Shown here piece after piece: positions 8,907-17,948 of a DNA stretch of 64,000 nt; the first letter of the stretch is position 1, and the number at the start of each line of letters is the position of its first letter. The notes beneath the pieces are model-generated. The model had not been told where the DNA came from. It was given only the letters and a program-made list of their open reading frames with translations, and ran no database searches. The DNA comes from Verrucomicrobiota bacterium (GTDB lineage: Bacteria; Verrucomicrobiota; Verrucomicrobiia; Limisphaerales; UBA9464), in assembly GCA_017309115.1 (NCBI GenBank), contig JAFLEF010000017.1:1-64000 (forward strand), read 5' to 3'. The translations under genes were made by a program, and so were the position numbers.

Positions 8907-10847
8907 TTACTGTTTCAGGTCGTCGAAGTAATCGCGGACGGAGTTTCGATAGGCCTTGGGCACCTGTTCCTGATTGAGCGCAGATTGCGCATCCGATTGT
9001 GCCGCTTGGACCGCCTCGGTGTACGCGACCTTGCTCTGTCCCTTGATACTCACGCCCTTAAGGGTGATGGACGGCATGGAACCACCGGGTTGCATCTGAC
9101 CCTTCAACCGGGTGGCGGAAAGATTGTCGGGTAGGCTGGAATCGCGCTCCGAAACACCTCGAGCGTCTTTGTCTTTTCGTTCCAGGCCGGTGTTGTCCCA
9201 GGAATCAGCGATTTCGTCGGGTAAGGCCCACGGATCGTCGTCTGCCCAATCGCCAAAGCCGGCGCGGCCACCGGGTTTGGATTTGCCGCCCGCCTTTTTG
9301 GAGTAGCTCTTGCCCTTGCCCCAGCCTTGGCAGTTCCCGACGCACATTTGGGCGTGTTTGAGTCCTTGGAGGGCGGCCATCATGGCCTGCATGTCGCCCA
9401 TCTCTTGCATCAGGTCCTCCAGTTCCTTCTGGGCGGCGGCCAAGGCTTGTTTGGCACCCGACGAGTTTCCTTCCCGGCTTTTGGCCAAGGCGTTCTTCAG
9501 GTGTTCACTGACCTTCCCATATTCTTCGCCGGGCGTAATGGCGTCTTGGATTTCCCGGTTGAGCTGCTCTTTCTGGGCTTCGGTGAGTCCCGGTTTGTTC
9601 AAGAGCTCCTGCATTTTGCGCAGGGATTCGATCGCGGCTTGTGCCTGCCCGTTCTCGAGTTGTTCCGCCAAGTCTTTGCCCAACTTCTCCGCCTGCTGCT
9701 GAAGTTTCGCCATCTGCCGCGCCATTTCGGCCATTTTCTCCAGATCCTTCTCGGCGATTTCGAGGTCCTTTAGAAATTGATCCACCTGAGCCCCTTTCAG
9801 AGCTTCCACGGCGTCATCCAGACTGGGCATCGATAGCCCCATCTCCTCGGCTTTGCGGGCCAGTTCCTGGGCCATGTTGGCCAGGTTCTGTTGCTGAGCT
9901 TTGGCTTCAGCCGAACCGCTGTCCGCCATCGCTTTGGCCGCATCCTTGAGTTGATCCAGCTGTTTCTGCAGTTCCTTGGCGTCCTCGGAAGTGGGGGTCT
10001 TGTCGCCGAGTTGCTTCTGCAGGGCTTCCATCTGCTTCTGCAGTTGCTGCGAGTTCTGCGGGGAATTACCGCCCGGAGTACGAGCCGCCTTTTCCATCTT
10101 TCGCAAAGCGGGATTGCGGGCCAAATCAGCGGCCTGCTGACGCATCTGATCGGTCGCCTTGGCGAGATCCTTCAGCGCGTCTTCCCGGGAGAGTTTGGCC
10201 TGCCCCATCTTCACTCCGAGCTCTTCGAGATTCTCCACGCTCTTTTTGACCGGTTCGGCCATGGCCGGCCTTTGTTCGACGGCGCGTTTGGAGAGCTTGG
10301 CGAGTTCTTGACCCACCTCCTTGATGACCTCGGCATCCTTTTTGGCCTGAACATGGGCCTGGGTTCGGTACTCCGGAAGAAATCCCAAGGTCACCGTCAG
10401 GGCCAGCACGAGGGCGACCCCACGGGCCAGCCGCGGCAGAATGACGGGCAGCAAGCGACGCGGGTCAATCGACTCCGCGGCCGCCGAGGCATCGGATACG
10501 ACCAGCTGTCGCCATGTGCTGTCGTCGGTTTGCTGACCCATTTCCAGGGCGGTGGACAGGCGTTGTTGCAATCCCTGACGTTCGTCGAGCCAGCGAGCGG
10601 CTTCCGCGGGAGTGGTGGTTCGACGCAATCCCCAGAGCAGGCCAGCCAGCGGACAAACCAGGGCGATCACGCCCACCGCCGAAACCCAAGTGCGGGGGAT
10701 GGGTGCCAACTTAAAGACGGCCAACGCTAGAAAGTATAAGCAGGCACCGGCCAAGGCGCCCTTCCAGAGTCCGTTCCAGCCCCGCAACCAACGGAGGCGG
10801 GAGGCCGTGCGGGTGACCGCGGTTTCCACAGAAGCGAGCGGGTTCAT
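8907..10847 (-). CDS. large coiled-coil membrane protein, DUF4175-like N-terminus
   Basis: 646-aa protein of unknown function. The N-terminus has two hydrophobic segments (about residues 30-47 and 55-74) and a third near 137-158, with an ARWLDERQGLQQRLSTALE stretch between them. That arrangement resembles the start of DUF4175-type proteins. Residues about 170-500 are a long Gln/Lys/Glu/Ala-rich coiled coil with many LQKQL and LAKKA-like heptads. A Gly/Lys-rich linker and a C-terminal segment with VSIKGQSKVAYTE and a final YFDDLKQ follow. The likely topology is membrane anchor plus long soluble coiled coil. The N-terminal assignment is tentative. An FmdB gene lies 50 bp upstream on the same strand. 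Confidence 0.7.
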   Translation of the reverse strand: MNPLASVETAVTRTASRLRWLRGWNGLWKGALAGACLYFLALAVFKLAPIPRTWVSAVGVIALVCPLAGLLWGLRRTTTPAEAARWLDERQGLQQRLSTALEMGQQTDDSTWRQLVVSDASAAAESIDPRRLLPVILPRLARGVALVLALTVTLGFLPEYRTQAHVQAKKDAEVIKEVGQELAKLSKRAVEQRPAMAEPVKKSVENLEELGVKMGQAKLSREDALKDLAKATDQMRQQAADLARNPALRKMEKAARTPGGNSPQNSQQLQKQMEALQKQLGDKTPTSEDAKELQKQLDQLKDAAKAMADSGSAEAKAQQQNLANMAQELARKAEEMGLSMPSLDDAVEALKGAQVDQFLKDLEIAEKDLEKMAEMARQMAKLQQQAEKLGKDLAEQLENGQAQAAIESLRKMQELLNKPGLTEAQKEQLNREIQDAITPGEEYGKVSEHLKNALAKSREGNSSGAKQALAAAQKELEDLMQEMGDMQAMMAALQGLKHAQMCVGNCQGWGKGKSYSKKAGGKSKPGGRAGFGDWADDDPWALPDEIADSWDNTGLERKDKDARGVSERDSSLPDNLSATRLKGQMQPGGSMPSITLKGVSIKGQSKVAYTEAVQAAQSDAQSALNQEQVPKAYRNSVRDYFDDLKQ

Positions 10848-10897
10848 GATCGGAGGAGGGAGGTTAAGAGTCCGGATGTTCGGGAATACTGAATCGA

Positions 10898-11143
10898 CTA
10901 TTGACGTTCATACTCACCTTTGCCGACCCGCTTCAAGACCGTAAAGCCGGCCTTTTTGGCGTCCGAATGCGAGACAGGTTTGGTGATGGACGGGGTATTG
11001 AAAGCCGAAATGATTTTGCGAATGGGCCGTTTGCAAGCGGGACACCCCTTGAGATCCGGCGCGCTCAGCGGTCGGCGCAGGGTGAACTTACCCCCACAGG
11101 CGGCACAGTGTCCTTCGCAGAGCTCATATTCGTAGAGCGGCAT
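10898..11143 (-). CDS. FmdB-family zinc ribbon protein
   Basis: 81-aa protein starting MPLYEYEL, the usual opening of the FmdB/CxxC_CxxC_SSSS putative regulators. Two cysteine pairs are present (CAAC at about residues 14-17 and CPAC near 35-38), forming a zinc ribbon. Family members are proposed regulators, but the function is not established. It lies in the same direction as and just upstream of the coiled-coil gene and may be co-transcribed with it. Confidence 0.85.
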   Translation of the reverse strand: MPLYEYELCEGHCAACGGKFTLRRPLSAPDLKGCPACKRPIRKIISAFNTPSITKPVSHSDAKKAGFTVLKRVGKGEYERQ

Positions 11144-11218
11144 GGCGGGAGTGTAATCAGCAGTCCGCCTTTGGAAACCCCGAAGGCCGTGTTTGCTCCG
11201 GTATGAAGGTGGAAAGTC

Positions 11219-14200
11219 TCATTTCAAGGTGAGCAGATAGGCGAGGAGGTCCCGAGCCTGGTCGGGCGACAAGGCTTCCAGCAGACCCTCCGGCATGACA
11301 CTTCCCTTCACGAACCCAAACCGCTTCAGTCGGCTCCGCTCCAATCGTTGATCCTCGGAGTTGGGCTGACGCAAGGTGACAGTGTCGGTGTCCTCACCTG
11401 CTAGGAGTCCTTCCCATAGGTCACCATCGAGAGTTTCAACTCGATACCGGCGATAGCCGGCTTCCATCGCGGCATTGGGGGTCAGGATGTTGCGCAACAG
11501 TGCTTCGACGCCGTGGGCGCCGGCTCCATCCAGGGCAGGACCGATTCGTCCGCCGCTTCCGCGGACGGTGTGACAAACGCCACAGGTAACGGCAAAAACT
11601 TCCCTCCCCCGAGTCGCGTCGCCGGAGGACGATGCCAGCGCACGGAAGGAACTGAACTTGGCATCCTGAGCTTCGGATTCTGCCTGGGTGAGCACGGGTG
11701 GCAGATCGGTGGTCCGTTCCAGATGAGCCTGTCCCTTGAGGTTGCCCCACGAATCGCCCTGGCCCGAATAGAGCAGACCGGGTGTGGAGGCGGGCAGTTC
11801 GAGATTGGCGAAGGCCCTAATCTGATCAGGACTGCGACAGACCCTCCAGAGTCGATACTCAGCAAATTCGCCGGCCGTACCTCCGGAAGCTGTTGAGCGT
11901 CCCAGGGTCAGTCCGGTGAACGTTCGGAGCTCGCCCGGAGCGCTCGAAGCGTCCAACTCTCCGTTCCAATAGATTCGATAGATTCCGTCGGAATCCCGGG
12001 TGACCGCCACGTGGGTCCAGGTTTCGGGTGCAATGGGTTTGGTGGCGACCACGACGTCATGCCGTCCTCCGCCCAGCCACACCCGAAAATGACCGCCGAA
12101 AAAATTGGCGTCGAATTGGCCTGGAGATCCCAGGAGCGAGTCTTGATTGCCAATGCCGGGGTCGAGCCGGACCCAAGACTCCAGGGTGAAAGGACCCTCC
12201 AAAGTGAAGTTCGACTCCACTGCGTCCTCATCGCCCCCATTGAGGCGGAGCACAGGGCGAAGTGCGGTGCTCAGGTCCTGTCGCAATTGCCGCAGGAACG
12301 AATCGTCCGGAAGGACAGTCGCCAGCTTTTCGAGCGTGTACCCGTCCAGTTCATCCCGGGCAATGCCGCCTGCTTGAACCGCGGTGAGGAGCTGGCGGGC
12401 TCGAGCTGGTGACCGGGTCAGTCCTTCCAACGCGACCTTGCGCAGAGCCGGCGTCAGGTTGGGCCATGTCTGGACCAAGGCCGGGACTGCCGCATCGCTC
12501 CGAGACTGGGCCAGGGTGGTGACGGCCTCGCGGCGCACCGCCGGATCTCCGCTGCTCGTGAATTGACGCACGATGTCCACACGGGCGGAGCCGGATTCGC
12601 GGAGGGCCCGGAGGGCCACCAGTTGCACTTCCGGAGTGGCGCCAGCCTGGGTGGCGGCGCTAATGATTTCGGATTCGAGGCCCACCAAGCGGAAACCCGT
12701 CGCCAGTTGCACCAGTAAGTCCCGATGGGCTGGGCTGGGATCGCGCGCGACGAGGGTCTGCAAGGCAACGGTGAGGTCCGGCGCGAGGACTTCGGCGTTG
12801 CGAACCTGCCCCCGCAGCTCATACAACCGACGAAGGGTCTCGGGTTGAGCTAGCAAGCTGGACCAGATGCCCTTCACCTGGGGATCCGAGGCGGCGGATG
12901 CCAGTAGCAAAATCTCTTCGGAAGTTGGCGGCCGGTTGAGACTCCCAAGGACCGCAGCCAGGCGGCGGGCACCTTCAACTCCCCCAAGGCAAAGTGAGCC
13001 AAACGCATATTCGGGTCGTTGCGACAGGGGAACTTCACCGGCGAACGAGTTCAACCAAGCCGCCACCGGCTCTGGATGTTGTTCCAAAGCGCGGCGAATC
13101 AGATAGGTTTCGAATTGGGTAAAGTAAGGTCCGTATTTCGCACCGCCGTTCGGGGGGCTCTGCTGAGCCTGGACGAGGAGCTCGACCACGTGTCTCCGGA
13201 TGGCCAAGGGAACCTGGGTCTTGCCCAGGCGCGCGGCCAGAACTCGGATCGCCTCCTGGCGTACCAGTCGATCCGGATCCTGCAAGCAGCGTTCCGCCAG
13301 CGCGTCGAGGCGGAGGTCCGGCCACGCGGTTGAAGACATACCCGCGGCGGCGCGCAAGGCTTCCCGTCGAAGCGAGCGGGCGGTTGCCGATGCGAGTGAC
13401 TCGATGAGTTCGGGAGTCAGAGCACCCAAACCTTCCACACTCCACAGGGCCCGAATGCGGACGTCGACGGGCAGCGCGGCTTCCGTCACCCACTGAGCCA
13501 ACTGCGGAGCCAGTTGGGTCGCGGACCGGTCCACAATCTCCTCCCATGCGGCATTCACTTCCCAAGTGTTGGTGGCCCGCAGGTGGGTCAACAATTGTTG
13601 GGCGGGAACGGTGGAGAGGTTTGGGACGGTCAATCGATGTGGTTGCGATTCGTGGCGAAAGCGCCAGATGCGTCCCCGCGTTTTGTCCCGTTCCGGATGT
13701 TTCCTCGGAACTTCGTTGTGCGAAATGATCTGGTTATACCAGTCCACCACGTACAGACAGCCGTCGGGACCAAACGTCATGGCCACCGGTCGGAACCACG
13801 GGTCGCTGCTCAGGACGAAGTCCGGCAGGTGTTCCAAGGTCCAGCCGTTTGTCCAGTCCTTGGGCCCGAGTTCGGTCCCGGTTCGGTGCTCGGTGCGGTG
13901 CTCGGTGCGGTGGACCCGGATGGCCTGGATTTTCCTGGTGATGGGATTGTTGAGGAAGAAAACGTCCCGCCAAGGGGCTGGGAAGGAGTCGCCTCCTTCG
14001 CTGTAGGCCAGACCGCTCAGCCCGGTTCCTCCCATTTCCTTTTCACCAGTCTTGGGAAACGGGGGGGCAAACGGTCGCGGAACATCATCGCCACAACCCG
14101 GATAGGACGCGCCTTCGAGGAAGGGCATCAGCGGCCAACCTTGGTCGTTGGCTTCCTGAATGAACGACTCGCCGTGTCGGTCGAGAACGAGTCCCCAGAT

Positions 14201-15505
14201 GTTGCAGGGGCCCCAACCAATGGTTTCGAACTCGGATCCATCGGGACGCCAGCGGGCCATCTTCGTTCGATTGAAGGCGGTGACTTTCCCGTCCGTGGTC
14301 TTGACCTGTGACGAATTGAAGGCGCCCTGAGCCAGCCACAGCCATCCGCCCGGTGCTCGGGTGAATTGATGCGGAAACAGGTGCGAATCCTCGATGCCGA
14401 ATCCGGTCAGCACATTGGTGAAGCCCTCGGCCACGCCGTCCTGATTCGCGTCCGAATAGAAGCGAATCTCGCTCCCATACTGCACCAAGGCGCCGCGTTG
14501 ATAGGGCAACAAACCCAAGGGCATGACCAGTCCCTCGGCGAACGTTCGCGCCCGCTGAGGCCCGGGGGCGGTGGGCGTGTCGAAAACCAGCACCCGGTCT
14601 CGTCCACCCCGAGTGAATAAGGCCCGAGCCTCCTCACCCGCTTCATTGGCATCCAAGGGATACTCGAGCGCAGTCATCGTCCACAAACGTCCGGCGTGAT
14701 CGAAGTTTAGGGCGACGAACTTCCCGCCTTCCGGTTCCGCAGCCACCAACTCGGCAACGAAGCCGGGAGGCAAACTGAAGGTCTTCTGCTGTTCCCCGGG
14801 AGACAGGGGGGAGGGACCTGGAGGGGTCGGCGGTGGGGAAGCGCCCACCACTTCGGGGCGATCCGGGAGAAGTTCAATGGAAATGTTCCGGAAAGAAGCT
14901 TGGGCCGCGCCGCCCCCGTGAACCTGAAATCCGAGGCGTCCTGAACCGATGATGTCAGAATCGGGCTCAAAGTAATCCACGCCCAGAACCCCATTGATCC
15001 AGGTGGTCAACCGTCGTCCATCGGCGCGAATGACATAGTCATTCCAGTCTCCCCTTCGCAGGGTGGGTTCGATCTGTGCCAGATCCGACCAGGCCAGAAC
15101 CCGGTTGCGGCGGGATTCGTCGTAAACGCTGCCCCACCAGTTCGGATCTCCAATGTCGCATTGGTATCCTGCCATTTCGGAACTTCCCGGGACTCGCTCG
15201 CTTCGCAGTTGAACCCCGCTGTTGACGAATCCGGTTCCGACCAATTTGAACTGCGTTCGAAAGATGAAGTTGGTGAAACGGCGAGTGGTAGCGAGGAACT
15301 CGTTTTGGGGAAGTGTCTGCGTAAGTGAACCTCCGACTATCGCTCCATCCTCCACCCGCCAGAGTTTGGAATCACCTTCCCAACCGTCCAGAGTGCGGCC
15401 GTCGAAGAGGGGTATCGATTGATTGGGAACGGGTACCGGTTCGGAGACCGCCCGCACCGGGACGAGCGCAAGGACCAATCCCAAGAGGAACGAGACAATT
15501 CGCAT
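11219..15505 (-). CDS. PVC-type secreted multidomain haem protein (DUF1080, propeller, HEAT, LamG, cytochrome c)
   Basis: 1428-aa exported protein. Order: signal peptide (1-20, ending VRAVSE), DUF1080 or 3-keto-disaccharide-hydrolase-like domain (about 28-215, FDGRTLDGWEG), a dehydrogenase-type beta-propeller of the TIGR02604 kind (about 240-620, LPPGFVAELVAAEPE, FGPDGCLYVVDWYN), HEAT-like repeats (about 640-1090), a LamG/concanavalin domain (about 1110-1265) and a C-terminal cytochrome c. The haem site is CGVCH near residues 1308-1312, with a probable Met ligand in KGSVMPEG. Such proteins are typical of Verrucomicrobia and Planctomycetes and are thought to oxidise or cleave sugars at the cell surface; the substrate is unknown. 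An in-frame RTEH repeat lies near residue 535. Confidence 0.9.
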   Translation of the reverse strand: MRIVSFLLGLVLALVPVRAVSEPVPVPNQSIPLFDGRTLDGWEGDSKLWRVEDGAIVGGSLTQTLPQNEFLATTRRFTNFIFRTQFKLVGTGFVNSGVQLRSERVPGSSEMAGYQCDIGDPNWWGSVYDESRRNRVLAWSDLAQIEPTLRRGDWNDYVIRADGRRLTTWINGVLGVDYFEPDSDIIGSGRLGFQVHGGGAAQASFRNISIELLPDRPEVVGASPPPTPPGPSPLSPGEQQKTFSLPPGFVAELVAAEPEGGKFVALNFDHAGRLWTMTALEYPLDANEAGEEARALFTRGGRDRVLVFDTPTAPGPQRARTFAEGLVMPLGLLPYQRGALVQYGSEIRFYSDANQDGVAEGFTNVLTGFGIEDSHLFPHQFTRAPGGWLWLAQGAFNSSQVKTTDGKVTAFNRTKMARWRPDGSEFETIGWGPCNIWGLVLDRHGESFIQEANDQGWPLMPFLEGASYPGCGDDVPRPFAPPFPKTGEKEMGGTGLSGLAYSEGGDSFPAPWRDVFFLNNPITRKIQAIRVHRTEHRTEHRTGTELGPKDWTNGWTLEHLPDFVLSSDPWFRPVAMTFGPDGCLYVVDWYNQIISHNEVPRKHPERDKTRGRIWRFRHESQPHRLTVPNLSTVPAQQLLTHLRATNTWEVNAAWEEIVDRSATQLAPQLAQWVTEAALPVDVRIRALWSVEGLGALTPELIESLASATARSLRREALRAAAGMSSTAWPDLRLDALAERCLQDPDRLVRQEAIRVLAARLGKTQVPLAIRRHVVELLVQAQQSPPNGGAKYGPYFTQFETYLIRRALEQHPEPVAAWLNSFAGEVPLSQRPEYAFGSLCLGGVEGARRLAAVLGSLNRPPTSEEILLLASAASDPQVKGIWSSLLAQPETLRRLYELRGQVRNAEVLAPDLTVALQTLVARDPSPAHRDLLVQLATGFRLVGLESEIISAATQAGATPEVQLVALRALRESGSARVDIVRQFTSSGDPAVRREAVTTLAQSRSDAAVPALVQTWPNLTPALRKVALEGLTRSPARARQLLTAVQAGGIARDELDGYTLEKLATVLPDDSFLRQLRQDLSTALRPVLRLNGGDEDAVESNFTLEGPFTLESWVRLDPGIGNQDSLLGSPGQFDANFFGGHFRVWLGGGRHDVVVATKPIAPETWTHVAVTRDSDGIYRIYWNGELDASSAPGELRTFTGLTLGRSTASGGTAGEFAEYRLWRVCRSPDQIRAFANLELPASTPGLLYSGQGDSWGNLKGQAHLERTTDLPPVLTQAESEAQDAKFSSFRALASSSGDATRGREVFAVTCGVCHTVRGSGGRIGPALDGAGAHGVEALLRNILTPNAAMEAGYRRYRVETLDGDLWEGLLAGEDTDTVTLRQPNSEDQRLERSRLKRFGFVKGSVMPEGLLEALSPDQARDLLAYLLTLK
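13885..13912 (-). repeat. 12-bp tandem repeat coding RTEH units
   Basis: Two full copies plus part of a third of the 12-base unit GGTGCTCGGTGC (given on the + strand) lie inside the propeller domain of the 1428-aa protein. On the coding strand they produce repeated RTEH units followed by RTGTELG. Twelve bases keep the frame, so copy-number change would alter a surface loop without breaking the protein. Confidence 0.85.
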
Positions 15506-15583
15506 GGCAAAGCAGGGAAAGAAGGATGCTTTGCCTGTGTCCGCTCGTCAGTAAATCACTGAGGGAAGCTCGGCGATCGGAGT

Positions 15584-16027
15584 CTACTTGGGGGTTTCGT
15601 TGACCAGCAGCCAGTACTGCCCAAGTTCGGCGACCGCCGTCGAGAACTTGTCGAAGTCGAGCGGCTTCACCACGTAGCTGTTGACACCGAGTTCGTACCC
15701 TTCGATGACGTCCTTATCCTCCCGCGAGGAGGTTAGAATGACGACCGGGATCAATCGGGTCCGGGGGCTGGCCCGCAGGGACCGGAGCACCTCCAAGCCG
15801 TCGACCTTGGGTAACTTAAGGTCGAGCAACACCAATTTGGGATTCTGGGAACAGTCACGGTCGACGTAATTGCCGGTCGCATTCAGCCAGTCCAATGCCT
15901 CCTGACCATCCTTGACGTGAACGACGTGATTGGCCAGGTGGCGGCGGCGGAGCGAGCGAAGGGTCATCTCCGCGTCCCGGGGATTGTCCTCCACCAGCAG
16001 GACCTCGACTTCAATGGGGTTGTTCAT
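15584..16027 (-). CDS. stand-alone response regulator (Rcp1-like receiver)
   Basis: 147-aa single-receiver protein with no output domain. The acidic pocket is VEDNPRD, the phospho-acceptor Asp is in [13 protein letters not shown], and the conserved Thr/Ser and Lys are in VILTSSRED and YVVKPLD. The long loop before the phospho-Asp and the VEDNPRD motif match Rcp1-type receivers that partner PAS or phytochrome kinases. I chose the ATG at 16027 ([15 protein letters not shown]); the frame is open upstream but that stretch is the kinase gene in another frame. It overlaps the 3' end of the kinase gene by 17 bp. Confidence 0.92.
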   Translation of the reverse strand: MNNPIEVEVLLVEDNPRDAEMTLRSLRRRHLANHVVHVKDGQEALDWLNATGNYVDRDCSQNPKLVLLDLKLPKVDGLEVLRSLRASPRTRLIPVVILTSSREDKDVIEGYELGVNSYVVKPLDFDKFSTAVAELGQYWLLVNETPK

Positions 16028-17948
16028 CGGACGACTTCTCAAATTGCGGGAGCGTGAAGAAAAAGGTTGCTCCTTGGTTGGGCTGACTTTCTGCCCACAC
16101 CCGACCGCCATGCTTGGTGATGACGCGCTTGACGAGTGCCAATCCGACTCCGGTGCCTTCGAACTCCTCTTCCGCATGCAGTCGCTGGAAGACACCGAAG
16201 AGTTTGTGAATGAACCTCCCGTCGAAGCCTACCCCATTATCCTTCACATAGAAGATGAGTTCCCCCGCGTCCTGAGAGCCGCCAACCTCGATGTGAGGAT
16301 CCGGTTGGTGCTGCGAAAACTTCAGGGCGTTCCCCAACAGGTTGGCCAGCACCTGACGCAGCATGGCCGGGTCCCCGAGAGCTCGGGGCAAGGGATGTAG
16401 AATCAGGTTGGGAACCGGCGTGGAGAGTGTGTGGGTGAGTTGATGGTAGGTCGTCTGCACCAGGACGTTCATATCGACGACAGCCCGGTTCATTTGCTCC
16501 CGTCCCAAGCGGGAGAAGGCGAGCAAGTCATCGATGAGTCGACCCATTCGCTTCGCTTCGCCGCCCACTATGTCCAGCAACCGACGCCCTTCGGCATCCA
16601 GTACCTTGGCGTAGTCTTCCTCCAGGATCCGGACATAACAGCTGATCCCTCGGAGCGGTGACCGTAAATCGTGGGAAACCGAATAAGAAAATGACTCTAA
16701 TTCCCGATTGGCGACCTCAAGTTCCAGGGTGCGCTCCTGAACCCGCTTCTCCAGCTCGGACTGCCACTGGCGCAGTTGCTCCTCGGCTGCCTTCCGTTGG
16801 GCAATCTCCTCCACGACAGCCACAAAATGCCGGGGTGAGCCGTCGTCGTTGCGGACGAGTGAACCGGTCAGGTTGATCCAGATCGGAGTTCCATCCCGCC
16901 GCAGGTACCGCTTTTCTAGGGTGTACGTATTGATCTCTCCGGCCAGGAGCTGGTGGGTCAGTTGCAGATCCGCCGCCAAATCATCCGGGTGAGTAAGATT
17001 AACAAAGCTGCACTGCTGAACCTCGTCCCGAGTACGACCGAGAATGTCGGCAAAACGTTGGTTCACGAGTGCGAAGCGACCTTCCAGGGTGACGTAGGCG
17101 ACCCCAACGGCCGCTTGTTCGAAGATGCTGCGAAAGCGAAGTTCGCTTTCCTTCAGTTGGTCAGCCGACCGTTTTCGATCGGAAATGTCCCGCGTAACCG
17201 TTCCGAATCCGACCACCTGACCCTGACTGTCCCGAAGCGTGGCGAGGGTATCGTCCGCAAAAAAGAGGGTTCCGTCCCTCTTTACCCGCCACCCCTCCCG
17301 ATCAAACTGACCCTGCTGGACCGCGGTCCGAAGTGCGAGTTCGGGCAAGCCGGACTGGCGATCGGCCGCTGGGTAGAAAATGGCGAAGTGCTGGCCAATG
17401 ATCTCGGCCGCCGTGTAGCCGGTGATGTGCTCGGCGCCGTCATTCCACGTGAGCACGTTCCCAGCGGGGTCCAGCATGTAGAGTGCGTGATCCCGGACCG
17501 AGTTGATGAACTGTTGCAGACGTTCCTCCGATTGGCGGAGGGCCTCCTGGCTCTCGGCTTGGGCCGAGCGGGTGGCGGCGTGTTGGTTCAGGGCCACCTC
17601 GATGACCGAATGGAGCTCTGTTTCCTCGAACGGTTTGAGGAGATACCCGTAGGGGGCGGCTCGTTTGGCTCGTTCCAACGTGGGTTCATCGGCATAGGCC
17701 GTCAAAAAGACCACCGGAATGGCGTACTGGCGGCGGATCTGTTCGGCGGTCTCCACGCCATCCCAAGCGCCCTTGAGGCGAATGTCCATCAACACCAAGT
17801 CCGGGCGGTGTTTGGCCGCCAATTCGAGTGCGTCCTCACCCCGACTCGCGCGCCCCACGACGGTGTAACCGAGATGGTGCAGTCCCCGCTCGATATCCAT
17901 CGCCACGATGTTCTCATCCTCGACGACTAGGATTCTTGTTGGGTTCAT
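16011..17948 (-). CDS. hybrid receiver-PAS-PAS histidine kinase
   Basis: 645-aa soluble sensor kinase. Residues 1-120 are a receiver (VVEDE, phospho-Asp D55 in [19 protein letters not shown]). Two PAS/PAC units follow at about 140-258 and 265-388, then a coiled coil, then a HisKA dimerisation helix with H426 in [10 protein letters not shown] and an HATPase domain ([28 protein letters not shown]). No membrane segment is visible, so it senses inside the cell. The start at 17948 gives the receiver its normal N-terminus. The gene overlaps the upstream HisKA_2 kinase by 35 bp and the downstream receiver by 17 bp. Confidence 0.93.
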   Translation of the reverse strand: MNPTRILVVEDENIVAMDIERGLHHLGYTVVGRASRGEDALELAAKHRPDLVLMDIRLKGAWDGVETAEQIRRQYAIPVVFLTAYADEPTLERAKRAAPYGYLLKPFEETELHSVIEVALNQHAATRSAQAESQEALRQSEERLQQFINSVRDHALYMLDPAGNVLTWNDGAEHITGYTAAEIIGQHFAIFYPAADRQSGLPELALRTAVQQGQFDREGWRVKRDGTLFFADDTLATLRDSQGQVVGFGTVTRDISDRKRSADQLKESELRFRSIFEQAAVGVAYVTLEGRFALVNQRFADILGRTRDEVQQCSFVNLTHPDDLAADLQLTHQLLAGEINTYTLEKRYLRRDGTPIWINLTGSLVRNDDGSPRHFVAVVEEIAQRKAAEEQLRQWQSELEKRVQERTLELEVANRELESFSYSVSHDLRSPLRGISCYVRILEEDYAKVLDAEGRRLLDIVGGEAKRMGRLIDDLLAFSRLGREQMNRAVVDMNVLVQTTYHQLTHTLSTPVPNLILHPLPRALGDPAMLRQVLANLLGNALKFSQHQPDPHIEVGGSQDAGELIFYVKDNGVGFDGRFIHKLFGVFQRLHAEEEFEGTGVGLALVKRVITKHGGRVWAESQPNQGATFFFTLPQFEKSSDEQPH

